Shown here: in pieces, positions 17,430 through 26,961 of the stretch | Numbering within the stretch: the stretch's first letter is position 1 | Layout: every line of letters begins with the position of its first letter | DNA from: Allofournierella massiliensis | Lineage (GTDB): Bacteria; Bacillota; Clostridia; Oscillospirales; Ruminococcaceae | Assembly (NCBI RefSeq): GCF_021531255.1 | Contig: NZ_JAFBIO010000006.1 | Span: 1-64,000 of the forward strand | DNA: 64,000 nucleotides | Direction of reading: 5' to 3' | Made by a program: the position numbers and the translations under genes | The notes under the pieces: model-generated | Told to the model about the DNA's origin: nothing | What the model saw: the letters and a program-made list of their open reading frames with translations, nothing else | The model's database searches: none

Positions 17430-18026
17430 ATGTTGAAATTGTTCGGAAAAAGCAGTCAGGAGGACTGGCTGATTGCCGGGTTGGGAAACCCGGAGCCCAA
17501 ATATGACGGCACCCGGCACAACGCCGGTTTTGCTGCCCTGGATGAATTGTCCCGCCGCTGGGATGTGCCGGTGACCAAGGCCAAATTCCAGGGCCTGTAC
17601 GGCATTGCCCAGCAGGGGGAGAGAAAGGTCTACCTGCTCAAACCCATGACCTACATGAACCTGTCGGGAAACAGTATTGGCTCCCTGGCCGCCTTTTATA
17701 AAATCCCGCCCCAGCGGGTGATCGTGCTCTGCGATGACATTGACCAGCAGCCCGGCAAGCTGAGGATTCGGCCTCAGGGTTCGGCGGGCGGGCACAACGG
17801 GCTGAAAAGCATCATTGCCAGCCTTTCCAGCCAGGAGTTCAACCGGATCCGGATCGGGGTAGGCAAGAAGCCCAGCCCGGAATATGATCTGGCGGACTGG
17901 GTGCTGGGACGGTTTTCTGCCGAAGATAAAAAGGCCATTGAGGGCCGGTGGGACGACCTGGAAAAGGCCTGCCAGCTGATCATGGAAGGCAAGCTGGGAG
18001 AGGCCCAGAACCGATACAACCGCTGA
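17430..18026 (+). CDS. pth: Peptidyl-tRNA hydrolase
   Basis: 198 aa from ATG 17430 (MLKLFGKSSQEDWLIAGLGNP); a GTG at 17415 is possible but GGGAAAGAG fits the ATG. It frees tRNA from abortive peptidyl-tRNAs. Motifs are LIAGLGNPEPKYDGTRHNAGF with the catalytic His, KPMTYMNLSGNS, CDDIDQQPGKLRIRPQGSAGGHNGLKSI, and GVGKK. Bacterial Pth length is usual. Neighbours GlmU and Mfd match the conserved Firmicutes order. Confidence 0.96.
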   Translation: MLKLFGKSSQEDWLIAGLGNPEPKYDGTRHNAGFAALDELSRRWDVPVTKAKFQGLYGIAQQGERKVYLLKPMTYMNLSGNSIGSLAAFYKIPPQRVIVLCDDIDQQPGKLRIRPQGSAGGHNGLKSIIASLSSQEFNRIRIGVGKKPSPEYDLADWVLGRFSAEDKKAIEGRWDDLEKACQLIMEGKLGEAQNRYNR

Positions 18027-18083
18027 CGGCTTTCGGAAAGCCGGCGGCATGGCCCCCCCCAAGGGGGAGAACGCAGGCGAAAG

Positions 18084-21000
18084 ATGGAACAGCTGTTTGT
18101 AGCCACAAAAGAATATCAGCGGCTGGCCGCCGGGCTTTCTCAGCCCGGCGTTACGGCTCTTTTCGGGATGCCGCCGGTGGGCCGGGCCCAGATACTGGCC
18201 CTGCTGAGCCGCCGGATGGAAAAGCCCCTGATCGTGGTGACGGCGGGGGAGGCGGAGGCCACCCGGTTTGCCCAGGACCTTTCGGCCCTGGGGCTTCGGG
18301 CCGAGGTCTTCCCCAGCCGGGACCTGGTGCTGCGCCCGGTGGAAGGCGTGGGCCGGGAATATGAGTACCGCCGTCTGGCCGTGTTGGGCAGTATGGTGGG
18401 CGGCCGGCTGGACGCGGTCTGCGTGCCGGCAGAGGGGCTCTTGCAGTATACCGTGCCCCGCGGGGAGTTCTGCCGCAATACCCTTACCTTGCGCCCGGAG
18501 ATGGCCATTGAACAGAAGGAGCTGGTCAAGCGCCTTTCCGACGCGGGCTATGTCCGCCGGGGACAGGTGGAAGGGCCGGGCCAGTTCAGCGTGCGGGGCG
18601 GCATTGTGGACGTATACCCGCCCGATCAGAAGGCTCCCGCCCGGATCGAGTTCTGGGGGGATGAGATCGACACCCTGGCCGGCTTTGACCTGATGAGCCA
18701 GCGGCGCACCGACAGCCTGGAAAAGCTGCACATCTCCCCGGCCCGGGAGGTGCTGTTCGGGGACGCGGCCGAGACGGCGGCGGCCCTGCGGGCCTTCCTG
18801 GAAAAGGCGCCCGCCCGGCGGCGGAGCGTGCTGGCCGCAGCCATGGAGGGCGACCTGGCCCAGCTGGATGGGGGGCTGATCCCGGAGGATCTGGACAAAT
18901 ATATGGGGGTCCGGTACCCCAAGCCCGGCACCCTGCTGGAATATTTCGACTCGCCTCTGCTGGCCCTGGAAGAGTCGGGCAGCATCCGGGAGGCCCAGCG
19001 GGCCACCCAGTTCCGGCGGGAAGAGGAACAGAAGGGACTGCTGGAGGAGAAGATCCTCTGCCCGGGGCTGGATTCCTATTATCTGGACATGGGCTGGCTC
19101 AACCGCCAGACCAGCTTGTACCCCACCCTGGCCAGCGAGAACTTTGCCCGCACCCTGCCGGATCTGACCCTGCGGGAGATGGTGGATCTGCCCTGCCATG
19201 CCCTGCCCTCCTGGGGCGGGGAGGTGGCCACCCTGCGGGAGGACCTGGAACCCCTGCTGCAGCAGGGATATGCGGTGACGGTGATGGCCGGCACCGAGCG
19301 GGGCGCTGCCGCTCTGGCCAAGGACCTGGCCGCGGCCGGGCTGCGGGCCAGTGACAAGAAGGATCTGGTGCCCGGCCCCGGGATGATCTCGGTGCGGCCC
19401 GGCCACCTCACCGGCGGGGTGCAGTTCCCCTTTGCCCGGTATGCCCTCATCACCGGGCGGCGGCACGGCACTGCCGAGGCGGAAAAGCGCCGGCCCAAAA
19501 AGAACAAGAACGCCCTTTCCAGCCTTACCGATATCACGCCCGGCGATTATGTGGTGCACCAGAACCACGGCGTGGGGGTGTATGCGGGCATCCGCCGGCT
19601 GGACCTGCAGGGTGTGGTGAAGGATTACCTGAAGATCACCTATGCCAAGGGCGATACCTTGTATGTGCCGGTAACCCAGCTGGACCTGCTCAGCCGGTAT
19701 ACCGCCCCGGGAGATAGCGAGAATGTGAAGCTGAGCCGGCTGGGAGGCAGCGACTGGGCCCGGGCCCGCACCAAGGCCCGGGGCGCGGCCCAGGAGATCG
19801 CCCGGGAACTGGTGGAGCTGTACGCCAAGCGCCAGAAGGCAAAAGGCTTTGCATTCCCCGAGGACGGGGACTGGCAGCGGGATTTTGAGACCCGCTTTGA
19901 GTACGATGAGACCGACGACCAGCTTACCGCCGCCGCCGAGATCAAGCGGGATATGGAAAAGCCCTGCCCCATGGATCGGCTGCTCTGCGGCGATGTGGGG
20001 GTGGGCAAGACCGAAGTGGCCCTGCGAGCCGCCTTCAAGTGTGTGATGGGGGGCAAGCAGTGCGCCATCCTGGCCCCCACCACCCTCCTGGCCTGGCAGC
20101 ATTACAACACGGCCCTGGCCCGGATGGAGCCTTTCCAGTTTACCATCGGGCTGCTTAGCCGGTTCCGTACCCCCAAACAGCAGCAGGCCACCCTGAAAGG
20201 CCTGGCCGCCGGCAGTGTGGACCTGGTGGTGGGCACTCACCGGCTTCTCTCCCAGGATGTGAAGTTCAAGGACCTGGGGCTGGTGATTATTGACGAGGAG
20301 CAGCGCTTTGGGGTCAAGCACAAGGAAAAGCTGAAGGAGGCCTTCCTGGGGGTGGATATGCTCACCCTGTCGGCCACCCCCATTCCCCGTACCCTGAACA
20401 TGGCCATGAGCGGCATCCGGGATATGAGTACCATTGAGGAGCCACCCTTTGAGCGCCAGCCCATCGAGACCTATGTGATGGAATACGACGAGGGGATCGT
20501 GGCCGAGGCCCTGAAAAAGGAGCTGGCCCGGGGCGGGCAGGCTTATTACCTCCACAACCGGGTGGAAAGCATCGAGAGCTGCGCCGCCCATGTGGCCAAG
20601 ATGGCCCCCGGCGCCCGGGTGGGGGTGGCCCACGGCAAGATGACCGAGGAGCAGATCTCCAAGGTGTGGCAGCAGCTGCTGAACGGGGAGATTGATATCC
20701 TGGTCTGCACCACCCTTATCGAGACCGGCATCGACGTGCGCAACTGCAATACCCTCATCATTGAAAACGCCGACCGGATGGGTCTGGCCCAGCTTTACCA
20801 GATCCGGGGACGGGTAGGCCGCTCGGGCCGGAAGGCCTATGCCTACTTCACCTTCCAGCGGGATAAGGTCCTCACCGATATTGCCGCCAAGCGGCTCTCG
20901 GCCATCCGGGAGTTCACCAGCTTCGGCTCCGGTTTCCGCATTGCCATGCGGGATCTGCAGATTCGGGGCGCGGGTAATCTGCTGGGCCAGAGTCAGCATG

Positions 21001-21539
21001 GCCATATGGCGGCGGTGGGATATGAGCTGTATATGAAGATGCTGGGCCAGGCCCTGGCCGAAGCCAAGGGAGAGGCCCCTGCCCCGGATAAGAGCGACTG
21101 CCTGATCGATATCACGGTGGACGCCTATATCCCGGAAAATTATATCCCCGAGGCATCGGGGCGGATCGAGGCCTACAAGCGGATCGCGGCGGTATCCACC
21201 CCCGAGGACGCGGCCGATGTGCTGGATGAGCTCATCGACCGGTACGGGGATGTGCCCCCCAGCGTCAGCGGCCTGATCGACGTGAGCCTGGCCCGGGTGA
21301 CTGCTGCCCGGGTGGGGGTGTACGAGGTGGGCCAGAAAGGGGAGAACCTGATCCTCTATTCCGACCGGCTCAATCCCCAGAAGCTGCGGCCCCTGCTCAC
21401 CGATCTCACCGGCCGCATCACCCTGAACGCTTCCGCTAAGCCTTACCTGTCGGTACGGGTCAAGACCGGGGAGAAGCCGCTGGATATCCTGCGCATGACC
21501 CTGGAAAAGATGGACGAGGCGGATACCAGCGCCGGCTGA
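18084..21539 (+). CDS. mfd: Transcription-repair coupling factor
   Basis: 1151 aa. Mfd removes RNA polymerase stalled at lesions and recruits UvrA. In order: the UvrB-homology N-terminal module (GMPPVGRAQILALL... QFSVRGGIVDVYPP, ~1-350), the RNAP-interaction domain (DYVVHQNHGVGVYAGIRRL, ~485-550), then a RecG-like SF2 translocase with Walker A GDVGVGKTEVAL near residue 635, DEEQ box IIDEEQRFGVKHKEKL near 735, and QIRGRVGRSGRKAYAYF near 905. The C-terminal TRCF domain (~1010-1140) follows. Full length and no lesion seen. It follows pth by 57 bases. Confidence 0.98.
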   Translation: MEQLFVATKEYQRLAAGLSQPGVTALFGMPPVGRAQILALLSRRMEKPLIVVTAGEAEATRFAQDLSALGLRAEVFPSRDLVLRPVEGVGREYEYRRLAVLGSMVGGRLDAVCVPAEGLLQYTVPRGEFCRNTLTLRPEMAIEQKELVKRLSDAGYVRRGQVEGPGQFSVRGGIVDVYPPDQKAPARIEFWGDEIDTLAGFDLMSQRRTDSLEKLHISPAREVLFGDAAETAAALRAFLEKAPARRRSVLAAAMEGDLAQLDGGLIPEDLDKYMGVRYPKPGTLLEYFDSPLLALEESGSIREAQRATQFRREEEQKGLLEEKILCPGLDSYYLDMGWLNRQTSLYPTLASENFARTLPDLTLREMVDLPCHALPSWGGEVATLREDLEPLLQQGYAVTVMAGTERGAAALAKDLAAAGLRASDKKDLVPGPGMISVRPGHLTGGVQFPFARYALITGRRHGTAEAEKRRPKKNKNALSSLTDITPGDYVVHQNHGVGVYAGIRRLDLQGVVKDYLKITYAKGDTLYVPVTQLDLLSRYTAPGDSENVKLSRLGGSDWARARTKARGAAQEIARELVELYAKRQKAKGFAFPEDGDWQRDFETRFEYDETDDQLTAAAEIKRDMEKPCPMDRLLCGDVGVGKTEVALRAAFKCVMGGKQCAILAPTTLLAWQHYNTALARMEPFQFTIGLLSRFRTPKQQQATLKGLAAGSVDLVVGTHRLLSQDVKFKDLGLVIIDEEQRFGVKHKEKLKEAFLGVDMLTLSATPIPRTLNMAMSGIRDMSTIEEPPFERQPIETYVMEYDEGIVAEALKKELARGGQAYYLHNRVESIESCAAHVAKMAPGARVGVAHGKMTEEQISKVWQQLLNGEIDILVCTTLIETGIDVRNCNTLIIENADRMGLAQLYQIRGRVGRSGRKAYAYFTFQRDKVLTDIAAKRLSAIREFTSFGSGFRIAMRDLQIRGAGNLLGQSQHGHMAAVGYELYMKMLGQALAEAKGEAPAPDKSDCLIDITVDAYIPENYIPEASGRIEAYKRIAAVSTPEDAADVLDELIDRYGDVPPSVSGLIDVSLARVTAARVGVYEVGQKGENLILYSDRLNPQKLRPLLTDLTGRITLNASAKPYLSVRVKTGEKPLDILRMTLEKMDEADTSAG

Positions 21540-21580
21540 GAACAGCGGTCAGAAAAAAGATGCCTTTGCCCCGGCTTTGG

Positions 21581-21609
21581 TTGCAAACCGGGCCGGCGGG
21601 CGGTATAAT
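21581..21609 (+). promoter_or_regulatory. Promoter for the SurA/PrsA-like lipoprotein gene
   Basis: TTGCAA (21581-21586), 17-base spacer, TATAAT (21604-21609), so the lipoprotein gene can be transcribed independently of mfd. Confidence 0.75.
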
Positions 21610-21672
21610 AAATCTGTTGCCGCCGGCCCGGCGCCGGCGGCACAGTTTGCTTACTGTAAGGAGACCCCGCTT

Positions 21673-22713
21673 ATGAAGAAAAAGATCGCCGCCCTGAGTG
21701 CCGTTGCCCTGAGCCTCAGCCTGGCGGGCTGCACCATGACCACCCCCATTTCGGTGGGCACCATCGGGGATGTGGAGATCCCGGCCGGTGTGTACCTGCT
21801 GCACCAGTACAACGCCTACCAGAACGCCAAGAGCCTGACCACCGAGGAGGATGTGCTCAAGGCGACCCTCACCTTGGAAGACGGGACCGAGCAGAGTGGC
21901 GCCGACTATGTGGAGACCGAGACCCTGAAAAGCCTGGAATACTATGCCGCCGCCGAGACCAAGTATAAGGAACTGGGCGGAGAGCTGAGCCAGGAAGAGA
22001 TTGATTTTGCCACCAGCCAGACCGAGAGCATGTGGGAGAACTACAGCGAGGTGATGGAGGCCAACGGCATCGGCAAAGCTTCCATCCAGATTTATATGGA
22101 AGGCGCCGTCAAGGTCACCCAGCTGGTGGATATGATCTGCGGCCCTGAGGGGACCGACCCGGTATCCGACGAGGAACTGGAAAGCTATGTGAATGAAAAC
22201 TTCCGTCAGGGCCAGTATATTGCCCTGCCCCTGATGGATTACACCACCTATACCTACCTGGACGATGACACCAAGGCCCAGATGCAGCAGATCGCCGACA
22301 AGATGAAGGCTGCGCTGGAGGAAGGCCAGGATATGACCGAGGTGGCCAAGACCTATCTGCCCGAGGCCCTGCCCCTGGCCGGCGAGGAGTACAGCGAGGA
22401 AGAGCTGAACAATTATATGAGCAGCCTCAGCTATACCCCCGGTTCGGCGGACACCTTCGGCGAGGAGGTCTCCCAGGGGATCCTGGATACCGGCGCAGGT
22501 CAGGTATCGGTGATCGAGAGCGGCGCCATGCTGATGGTCTACCAGGGCCAGAACATCTGGGATACCTACAGCCTGGATGAGGTGCGGGATACCGCCCTGG
22601 TGGAAATGAAGGGCGATGAGCTGGACACCATGTATGCCGAGGAGGGCGCGGCCCTGCCCCACAACCTGGACGAGAAGGCCATGAAGACCTACAGCCCCAA
22701 GAACATCCGCTGA
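21673..22713 (+). CDS. SurA/PrsA-like secreted foldase lipoprotein
   Basis: 346 aa from ATG 21673 (GTAAGGAGA upstream). It has a lipoprotein signal peptide: MKKK, a hydrophobic core, and lipobox LAGC with Cys20. The rest resembles SurA N-terminal domains: TIGDVEIPAGVYLLHQYNAYQNA, a long helical segment (SQEEIDFATSQTESMWENYSEVMEANG), then a C-terminal region in the place of the parvulin domain (QYIALPLMDYTTYTY... DTGAGQVSVIESGAMLMVY). Parvulin catalytic residues are not obvious, so it may be a chaperone without PPIase activity. It is placed after mfd, as in many related genomes. Confidence 0.75.
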   Translation: MKKKIAALSAVALSLSLAGCTMTTPISVGTIGDVEIPAGVYLLHQYNAYQNAKSLTTEEDVLKATLTLEDGTEQSGADYVETETLKSLEYYAAAETKYKELGGELSQEEIDFATSQTESMWENYSEVMEANGIGKASIQIYMEGAVKVTQLVDMICGPEGTDPVSDEELESYVNENFRQGQYIALPLMDYTTYTYLDDDTKAQMQQIADKMKAALEEGQDMTEVAKTYLPEALPLAGEEYSEEELNNYMSSLSYTPGSADTFGEEVSQGILDTGAGQVSVIESGAMLMVYQGQNIWDTYSLDEVRDTALVEMKGDELDTMYAEEGAALPHNLDEKAMKTYSPKNIR

Positions 22714-22758
22714 GCTGGAATAGCCCGGTGGAAAGTACCCTTATATAATAAGGAAAGC

Positions 22759-22790
22759 AAGCGCCGCCCCATGGGGGCGGCGCTTTTGTT
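22759..22790 (+). terminator. Intrinsic terminator
   Basis: Perfect 12-base arms AAGCGCCGCCCC (22759-22770) and complement (22774-22785), loop ATG, then TTTTGTT. It ends the lipoprotein transcript. Confidence 0.9.
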
Positions 22791-22879
22791 TGGGGCAGGC
22801 AAAGGCCCGGAAAAAGACAGGTCAAAAAACTGCTATATTTCGATTTTATTGTCAGAATTTCTTTGGTGAAAGGGAACAA

Positions 22880-22908
22880 TTGACACCCCCGATGCCATAT
22901 GATAGAAT
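22880..22908 (+). promoter_or_regulatory. Promoter of the pyrimidine operon
   Basis: Consensus TTGACA (22880-22885), 17-base spacer, TAGAAT (22903-22908) with an extended -10 (TGA). It begins a ~235-nt untranslated leader before pyrC. Confidence 0.85.
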
Positions 22909-23056
22909 TAAGGACAATAAACAGGGGACTGCGGCCTGCACCAGGAGCGGCCCCCCTTTTGCGGAAAGGGCGGTCAGAAGGAAATGAAACATCAGCGCAC
23001 GGCCTTTCAAAATGTTTTCGAGCCGGCCGTTCTGGCGCCGGTTTGTTTCGCTTTTT

Positions 23057-23088
23057 AACTTTTCCCTTTCGGGGAAAAGTTTTTTTTT
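23057..23088 (+). terminator. Leader terminator (candidate attenuator) of the pyr operon
   Basis: AACTTTTCCC (23057-23066) pairs with GGGAAAAGTT (23072-23081) and runs into eight T. It lies between the pyr promoter and pyrC, so it must be bypassed for expression, the arrangement of transcription attenuation. A second 22-base perfect palindrome (23094-23115) follows. I could not find a convincing PyrR-binding consensus in 22909-23056, so the effector is open. Confidence 0.8.
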
Positions 23089-23148
23089 GCCCATTCCTGC
23101 CCGGCCGGGCAGGAAACGAGAAAGAAAAAGGAAAGGAGAGGGCTTGTA

Positions 23149-24333
23149 ATGCTCATCAAAAATGCCAGAGATGCCGAGGGCAGAAAGATCGAGGTACTGG
23201 TGCGGGACGGCGTGATCGCCGCCCTGGGGCTGGACCTGGAGGCCGATGGGGGGGATACCCTGGACGCCGGGGGGCTGACCCTGCTGCCCGCCTTCATTGA
23301 TACCCACACCCATTGGCGCACCCCGGGCTTTGAATATAAGGAAGACATTGCCACCGGCAGCGCGGCTGCCGCGGCGGGGGGCTATGTGTTCTGCAACCTG
23401 ATGCCCAATACCAAGCCCGTCTGCTCCAGCGCCCAGATCGCCGCCGCCGTTACCGAAGAGGCCCGGCGGGTGGGGCTGTGCGATGTGCACCAGACCCTCT
23501 CCATCACCCGAGATTTTGACGGCCATACCCTGGACCATCTTAAGACCATGCCCGAGAGCGTGCGGGCCGTCACCGAGGACGGCCACGGGGTGCAGAACAA
23601 TGAGGTGATGGCCAAGGCCTTCGCCATCTGCGCCGAGAAGGACGTGGTGATCATGAGCCACGCAGAGGACAGCGACATCAGCCCCTGGGATTACCGCCTG
23701 GCCGAAAATATCGAGACGGTGCGGAATATCCACCTCTGCCAGTACTACGGCACCCACCTGCATATGGCCCATGTGAGCACCAAGGAGGCCATTGAGGCCA
23801 TCCAGGAGGCAAAATGGAAGGGCGCCCGCCTGACCTGCGAGGTCACGCCCCACCACCTGTGGTTCGATGACTCGGTCTGCCAGTACCGGGTCAACCCGCC
23901 CATCCGCAAGGATTACGATGTGGAAGCCCTCATCGAGGCCATCAAGTTGGGCATGGTGGACGCCATCGGCACCGACCACGCCCCCCATTCCGCCGAGGAT
24001 AAGGCCAAGGGGGCTGCGGGCATGGTGGGCAGCGAGACCGCTTTCGGGGTCTGTTACACCAAGCTCTGCCGGGAAAAGGGCCTGCCTCTGAGCACCCTGA
24101 GCGAACTGATGAGCGCCGGCCCCGCCAAGGTGCTGGGTCTGGAAAACCGGGGCCGGCTGGCTCTGGGCTATGCCGCCGACCTGGTGCTGGCGGATCTGGA
24201 AACCCCCTGGGTGGTGGATCCCAGCCGGTTCCATTCCAAGAGCCGCAACACTCCCTTTGAGGGCGCTACCCTCTACGGCCGGGTAAAATACACCTTCAAG
24301 GGCGGCCGGATGACCTACAAGGACGAGATCTGA
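23149..24333 (+). CDS. pyrC: Dihydroorotase
   Basis: 394 aa with AAAGGAGAGGG upstream. It closes N-carbamoyl-aspartate to dihydroorotate, step 3 of de novo pyrimidine synthesis. An amidohydrolase-superfamily protein with the metal-binding DTHTHWRTPGFEYKED (~47-62), metal/substrate residues in VIMSHAED and MAHVSTKEA, PHHLWFDDS, and the catalytic Asp in AIGTDHAPHSAEDK (~280-293). Class I length. First gene of the pyr cluster behind the leader terminator. Confidence 0.96.
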   Translation: MLIKNARDAEGRKIEVLVRDGVIAALGLDLEADGGDTLDAGGLTLLPAFIDTHTHWRTPGFEYKEDIATGSAAAAAGGYVFCNLMPNTKPVCSSAQIAAAVTEEARRVGLCDVHQTLSITRDFDGHTLDHLKTMPESVRAVTEDGHGVQNNEVMAKAFAICAEKDVVIMSHAEDSDISPWDYRLAENIETVRNIHLCQYYGTHLHMAHVSTKEAIEAIQEAKWKGARLTCEVTPHHLWFDDSVCQYRVNPPIRKDYDVEALIEAIKLGMVDAIGTDHAPHSAEDKAKGAAGMVGSETAFGVCYTKLCREKGLPLSTLSELMSAGPAKVLGLENRGRLALGYAADLVLADLETPWVVDPSRFHSKSRNTPFEGATLYGRVKYTFKGGRMTYKDEI

Positions 24334-24382
24334 AAAGCCAATCGGGATAAAATAATAGAAAATATACAAGAGGTATAGAAAT

Positions 24383-25249
24383 ATGACCAACATGGACAAG
24401 CTGTATCAGGCTGTGGAGAGCCGGGGCCCGGTGTGCGTGGGCCTGGACACGGATTTTTCCTATCTGCCCGCCGATTTCGTCAAGCCGGAGCTGACCGCCG
24501 GGGAAAACATCGTCCGTTTCAACCGGGCCATTCTGGAAGCCACCAAGGAGGTGGCCGGCTGCTACAAGGTGCAGGTGGCCTACTATGAGGCCCTGGGCCT
24601 GGACGGGCTGCGGGCCTACCGGGATACCCTGGCCATGGTGCGCCAGGCCGGCATCCCGGTGATCGCCGACATCAAGCGGGGCGACATTGCCAAGACTGCC
24701 GAGATGTACGCCAAGGGCCACTTTGAGGGGGATTTCGAGGCGGATTTCGTCACCCTGGCCCCCTACATGGGCCTGGATTCCATCAGCCCCTACCTGCCTT
24801 ACGCCCAGAAGAGCGGCAAGGGCCTGTTCGTGCTCTGCCGTACCTCCAACGGGGGCGCCAAGGACTTTGAATACGAAAAGCTGGCCGACGGCCGCCATGT
24901 GTACGACCTGGTGGGCGACAAGCTGGTGGAACTGGGCCGGGACTACATGGGCGAAAAGGGGTACTCCTCCATCGGCCTGGTCATCGGCGGCACCCACACC
25001 GAGGAGGCCGAGGAGATCCGGGCCCGGTATGGCTCCACCTTCTTCCTCATCCCCGGCTACGGGGCCCAGGGCGGCAAGGCCGAGGACATTGCCCGCTACC
25101 TGAACAAGGGCAACGGCGGCACCGTGAACTCCAGCCGGGGCGTGCTGCTGGCCTACAAAAAGCAGGAAGGCGTGGCCTTTGACGAGGCGGCCTACAACGA
25201 ATGTGTGCGGATGAAGGAGGATATCGCCCATGCCTGCAGTCTGCTGTGA
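24383..25249 (+). CDS. pyrF: Orotidine 5'-phosphate decarboxylase (subfamily 2)
   Basis: 288 aa. It decarboxylates OMP to UMP, the last step. The catalytic Asp-Lys network is in VIADIKRGDIAKTAEMY (~93-109). The N-terminal PVCVGLDTDFSYLP and the phosphate-binding C-terminal FFLIPGYGAQGGKAEDI fit. Length and the DIKRGDI spacing match the longer subfamily 2 (mycobacterial-like) rather than the ~235-aa E. coli type. It overlaps pyrK by 20 bases. Confidence 0.96.
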   Translation: MTNMDKLYQAVESRGPVCVGLDTDFSYLPADFVKPELTAGENIVRFNRAILEATKEVAGCYKVQVAYYEALGLDGLRAYRDTLAMVRQAGIPVIADIKRGDIAKTAEMYAKGHFEGDFEADFVTLAPYMGLDSISPYLPYAQKSGKGLFVLCRTSNGGAKDFEYEKLADGRHVYDLVGDKLVELGRDYMGEKGYSSIGLVIGGTHTEEAEEIRARYGSTFFLIPGYGAQGGKAEDIARYLNKGNGGTVNSSRGVLLAYKKQEGVAFDEAAYNECVRMKEDIAHACSLL

Positions 25250-26000
25250 TAGTGTGGTGCTGGATCAGATCGCCCTCACCGAATCGGTGCGGCTTCTGAG
25301 TGCCAGCTGGAATGACCCGGAGCATCTGCCCCATGCGGGCCAGTTCTTTATGCTGCGGTGCTGGGGCATGGGGGAAGGGCCCTTCCTCTCCCGCCCCATC
25401 AGCCTGCATTACTGGGACCCGGGAAAAAAAATGGTGGAATTCCTCTATGAGATCAAGGGGGAAGGCACCCGCCGTCTGGCTCAGCTGGAGGCGGGGGACG
25501 CCATCCAGCTCACCGGCCCTTCCGGCAACGGCTTTGACGCGCAGGCCATCCCCCAGAGGGCCCGCCTGGCCCTGGTGGGCGGCGGTATCGGAACCGCGCC
25601 CCTTTACCAACTGGCCCGGGAACTGAACGCCCGGGGCATCCGGCCGGACGGATACTTCGGCTTCCGGGATGAACCCTTTGCCATGGAGAGCTTCCGGGGG
25701 CTGTGCGGCGTGGTACGGGTGGCCACCGACAGCGGCCGCTTCGGTTTCCACGGCCTGGTCACCGAGATGCTGGAACCGGAAAACTATGACCTGATCCTCA
25801 CCTGCGGCCCGGTGCCCATGATGCGGGGCGTGTACAGCAAGTGCGCCGCCGCCGGCGTGCGCTGCCTGGTGAGCATGGAAAACAAGATGGCTTGCGGCAT
25901 CGGGGCCTGCCTGGGCTGCACCTGCCATACCAAGGAAGGGCCCCGCTCGGTCTGCAAAAACGGCCCGGTCTTTGAGGGAAGCGAGGTGTTTGGGGAATGA
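25230..26000 (+). CDS. pyrK: Dihydroorotate dehydrogenase electron-transfer subunit
   Basis: 256 aa. PyrK carries FAD and a [2Fe-2S] cluster and passes electrons from PyrD to NAD+. Visible are the FAD motif PFLSRPISLHYW, the nucleotide-binding LALVGGGIGTAPLYQLAREL, and the cluster Cys set in MACGIGACLGCTCHTK plus a later Cys in RSVCKNGPVF. Overlaps with pyrF (20 bases) and pyrD (4 bases) indicate translational coupling. Its presence fixes the neighbouring PyrD as the NAD-linked class 1B type. Confidence 0.96.
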   Translation: MPAVCCDSVVLDQIALTESVRLLSASWNDPEHLPHAGQFFMLRCWGMGEGPFLSRPISLHYWDPGKKMVEFLYEIKGEGTRRLAQLEAGDAIQLTGPSGNGFDAQAIPQRARLALVGGGIGTAPLYQLARELNARGIRPDGYFGFRDEPFAMESFRGLCGVVRVATDSGRFGFHGLVTEMLEPENYDLILTCGPVPMMRGVYSKCAAAGVRCLVSMENKMACGIGACLGCTCHTKEGPRSVCKNGPVFEGSEVFGE

Positions 26001-26923
26001 GTGAGCAGAACCTGAAAACCAGCCTGCTGGGCTTTTCCCTCAACAGCCCCCTGATGGGCGCTTCCGGTACCTTCGGCTACGGGGTGGAATACGCCCATAT
26101 GGTGGAACTGCCCAAGCTGGGGGCGGTCTGCGGCAAGGGGCTTACCCTCCATGGCCAGTACGGCAACGAGGGCGAGCGTCTGTGGGAGACCCCTTCCGGC
26201 CTGATGAACAGCATCGGGCTGCAGAACCCGGGGGTGGAACACTTCATCCAGGTGGAGCTGCCCGAGATGGAAGCCCAGCTGCGCCCGGCCGGGGTGGCCA
26301 TCATTGCCAACCTGGGGGGCCACAGCGAGGAAGAATATGAGGAGGGCGCAGCCCTGCTCAGCGCCAGCAGCGTGGATATGATCGAACTGAACATCAGCTG
26401 CCCCAATGTGAAGCAGGGCGGCATGGTGTACGGGGTCAAGGCCGAGGCTGCGGCCCAGGTGGTGCGCCGGGTGCGCGCGGCCTGTACCAAGCCCCTGATG
26501 GTCAAGCTCAGCCCCCAGGCCGAGGATATCCCGGCCATGTGCCGGGCGGTGGAAGAGGCGGGCGCCGACGCCATCAGCCTCACCAACACCTTCCAGGGCT
26601 GCGCCATTGATCTGGAAAAGCGCCGCCCGGTCTTCAACAATATCTTTGCGGGGCTTTCCGGCCCGGCCATCCGGCCTCTGGCCCTGCGGATGGTCTGGCA
26701 GGCGGTGGGCGCCGTGAATATCCCGGTGGTGGGTCTGGGCGGCATTGCCACCGGTCGGGACGCGCTGGAATTCATCATGGCCGGCGCCCAGGCTGTCCAG
26801 GTGGGGGCCGCAAACTTTGTGGACCCCAGGGTCATCAACCGGATCTATGACGAGATGGCCGATTGGATGCAGGCCAACGGCGTAAAGAGCCTGGATGAGA
26901 TCCGGGGCTGCGCCCGAGGTTAA
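25997..26923 (+). CDS. pyrD: Dihydroorotate dehydrogenase, class 1B catalytic subunit
   Basis: 308 aa TIM barrel binding FMN; it oxidises dihydroorotate to orotate. The catalytic Cys loop is ELNISCPNVKQGG (~129-141). GASGTFGYG, GLMNSIGLQNPG, SLTNTFQGCAIDL and the FMN phosphate site PVVGLGGIATGRDALEF are conserved. Cys (not Ser) and the adjacent pyrK place it in class 1B. It ends the tightly packed pyrC-F-K-D block. Confidence 0.97.
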   Translation: MSEQNLKTSLLGFSLNSPLMGASGTFGYGVEYAHMVELPKLGAVCGKGLTLHGQYGNEGERLWETPSGLMNSIGLQNPGVEHFIQVELPEMEAQLRPAGVAIIANLGGHSEEEYEEGAALLSASSVDMIELNISCPNVKQGGMVYGVKAEAAAQVVRRVRAACTKPLMVKLSPQAEDIPAMCRAVEEAGADAISLTNTFQGCAIDLEKRRPVFNNIFAGLSGPAIRPLALRMVWQAVGAVNIPVVGLGGIATGRDALEFIMAGAQAVQVGAANFVDPRVINRIYDEMADWMQANGVKSLDEIRGCARG

Positions 26924-26961
26924 GGACAGCCGGAAACGGCTGAATAAAAATTCAAATAATC

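Noticed and set aside
16425-21005. Very long open frame (1526 aa) on the minus strand opposite glmU-pth-mfd
   Set aside because: Composition is His/Gly/Gln/Pro-rich low-complexity typical of antisense frames in GC3-rich genes; Mfd and Pth on the other strand are unmistakable.
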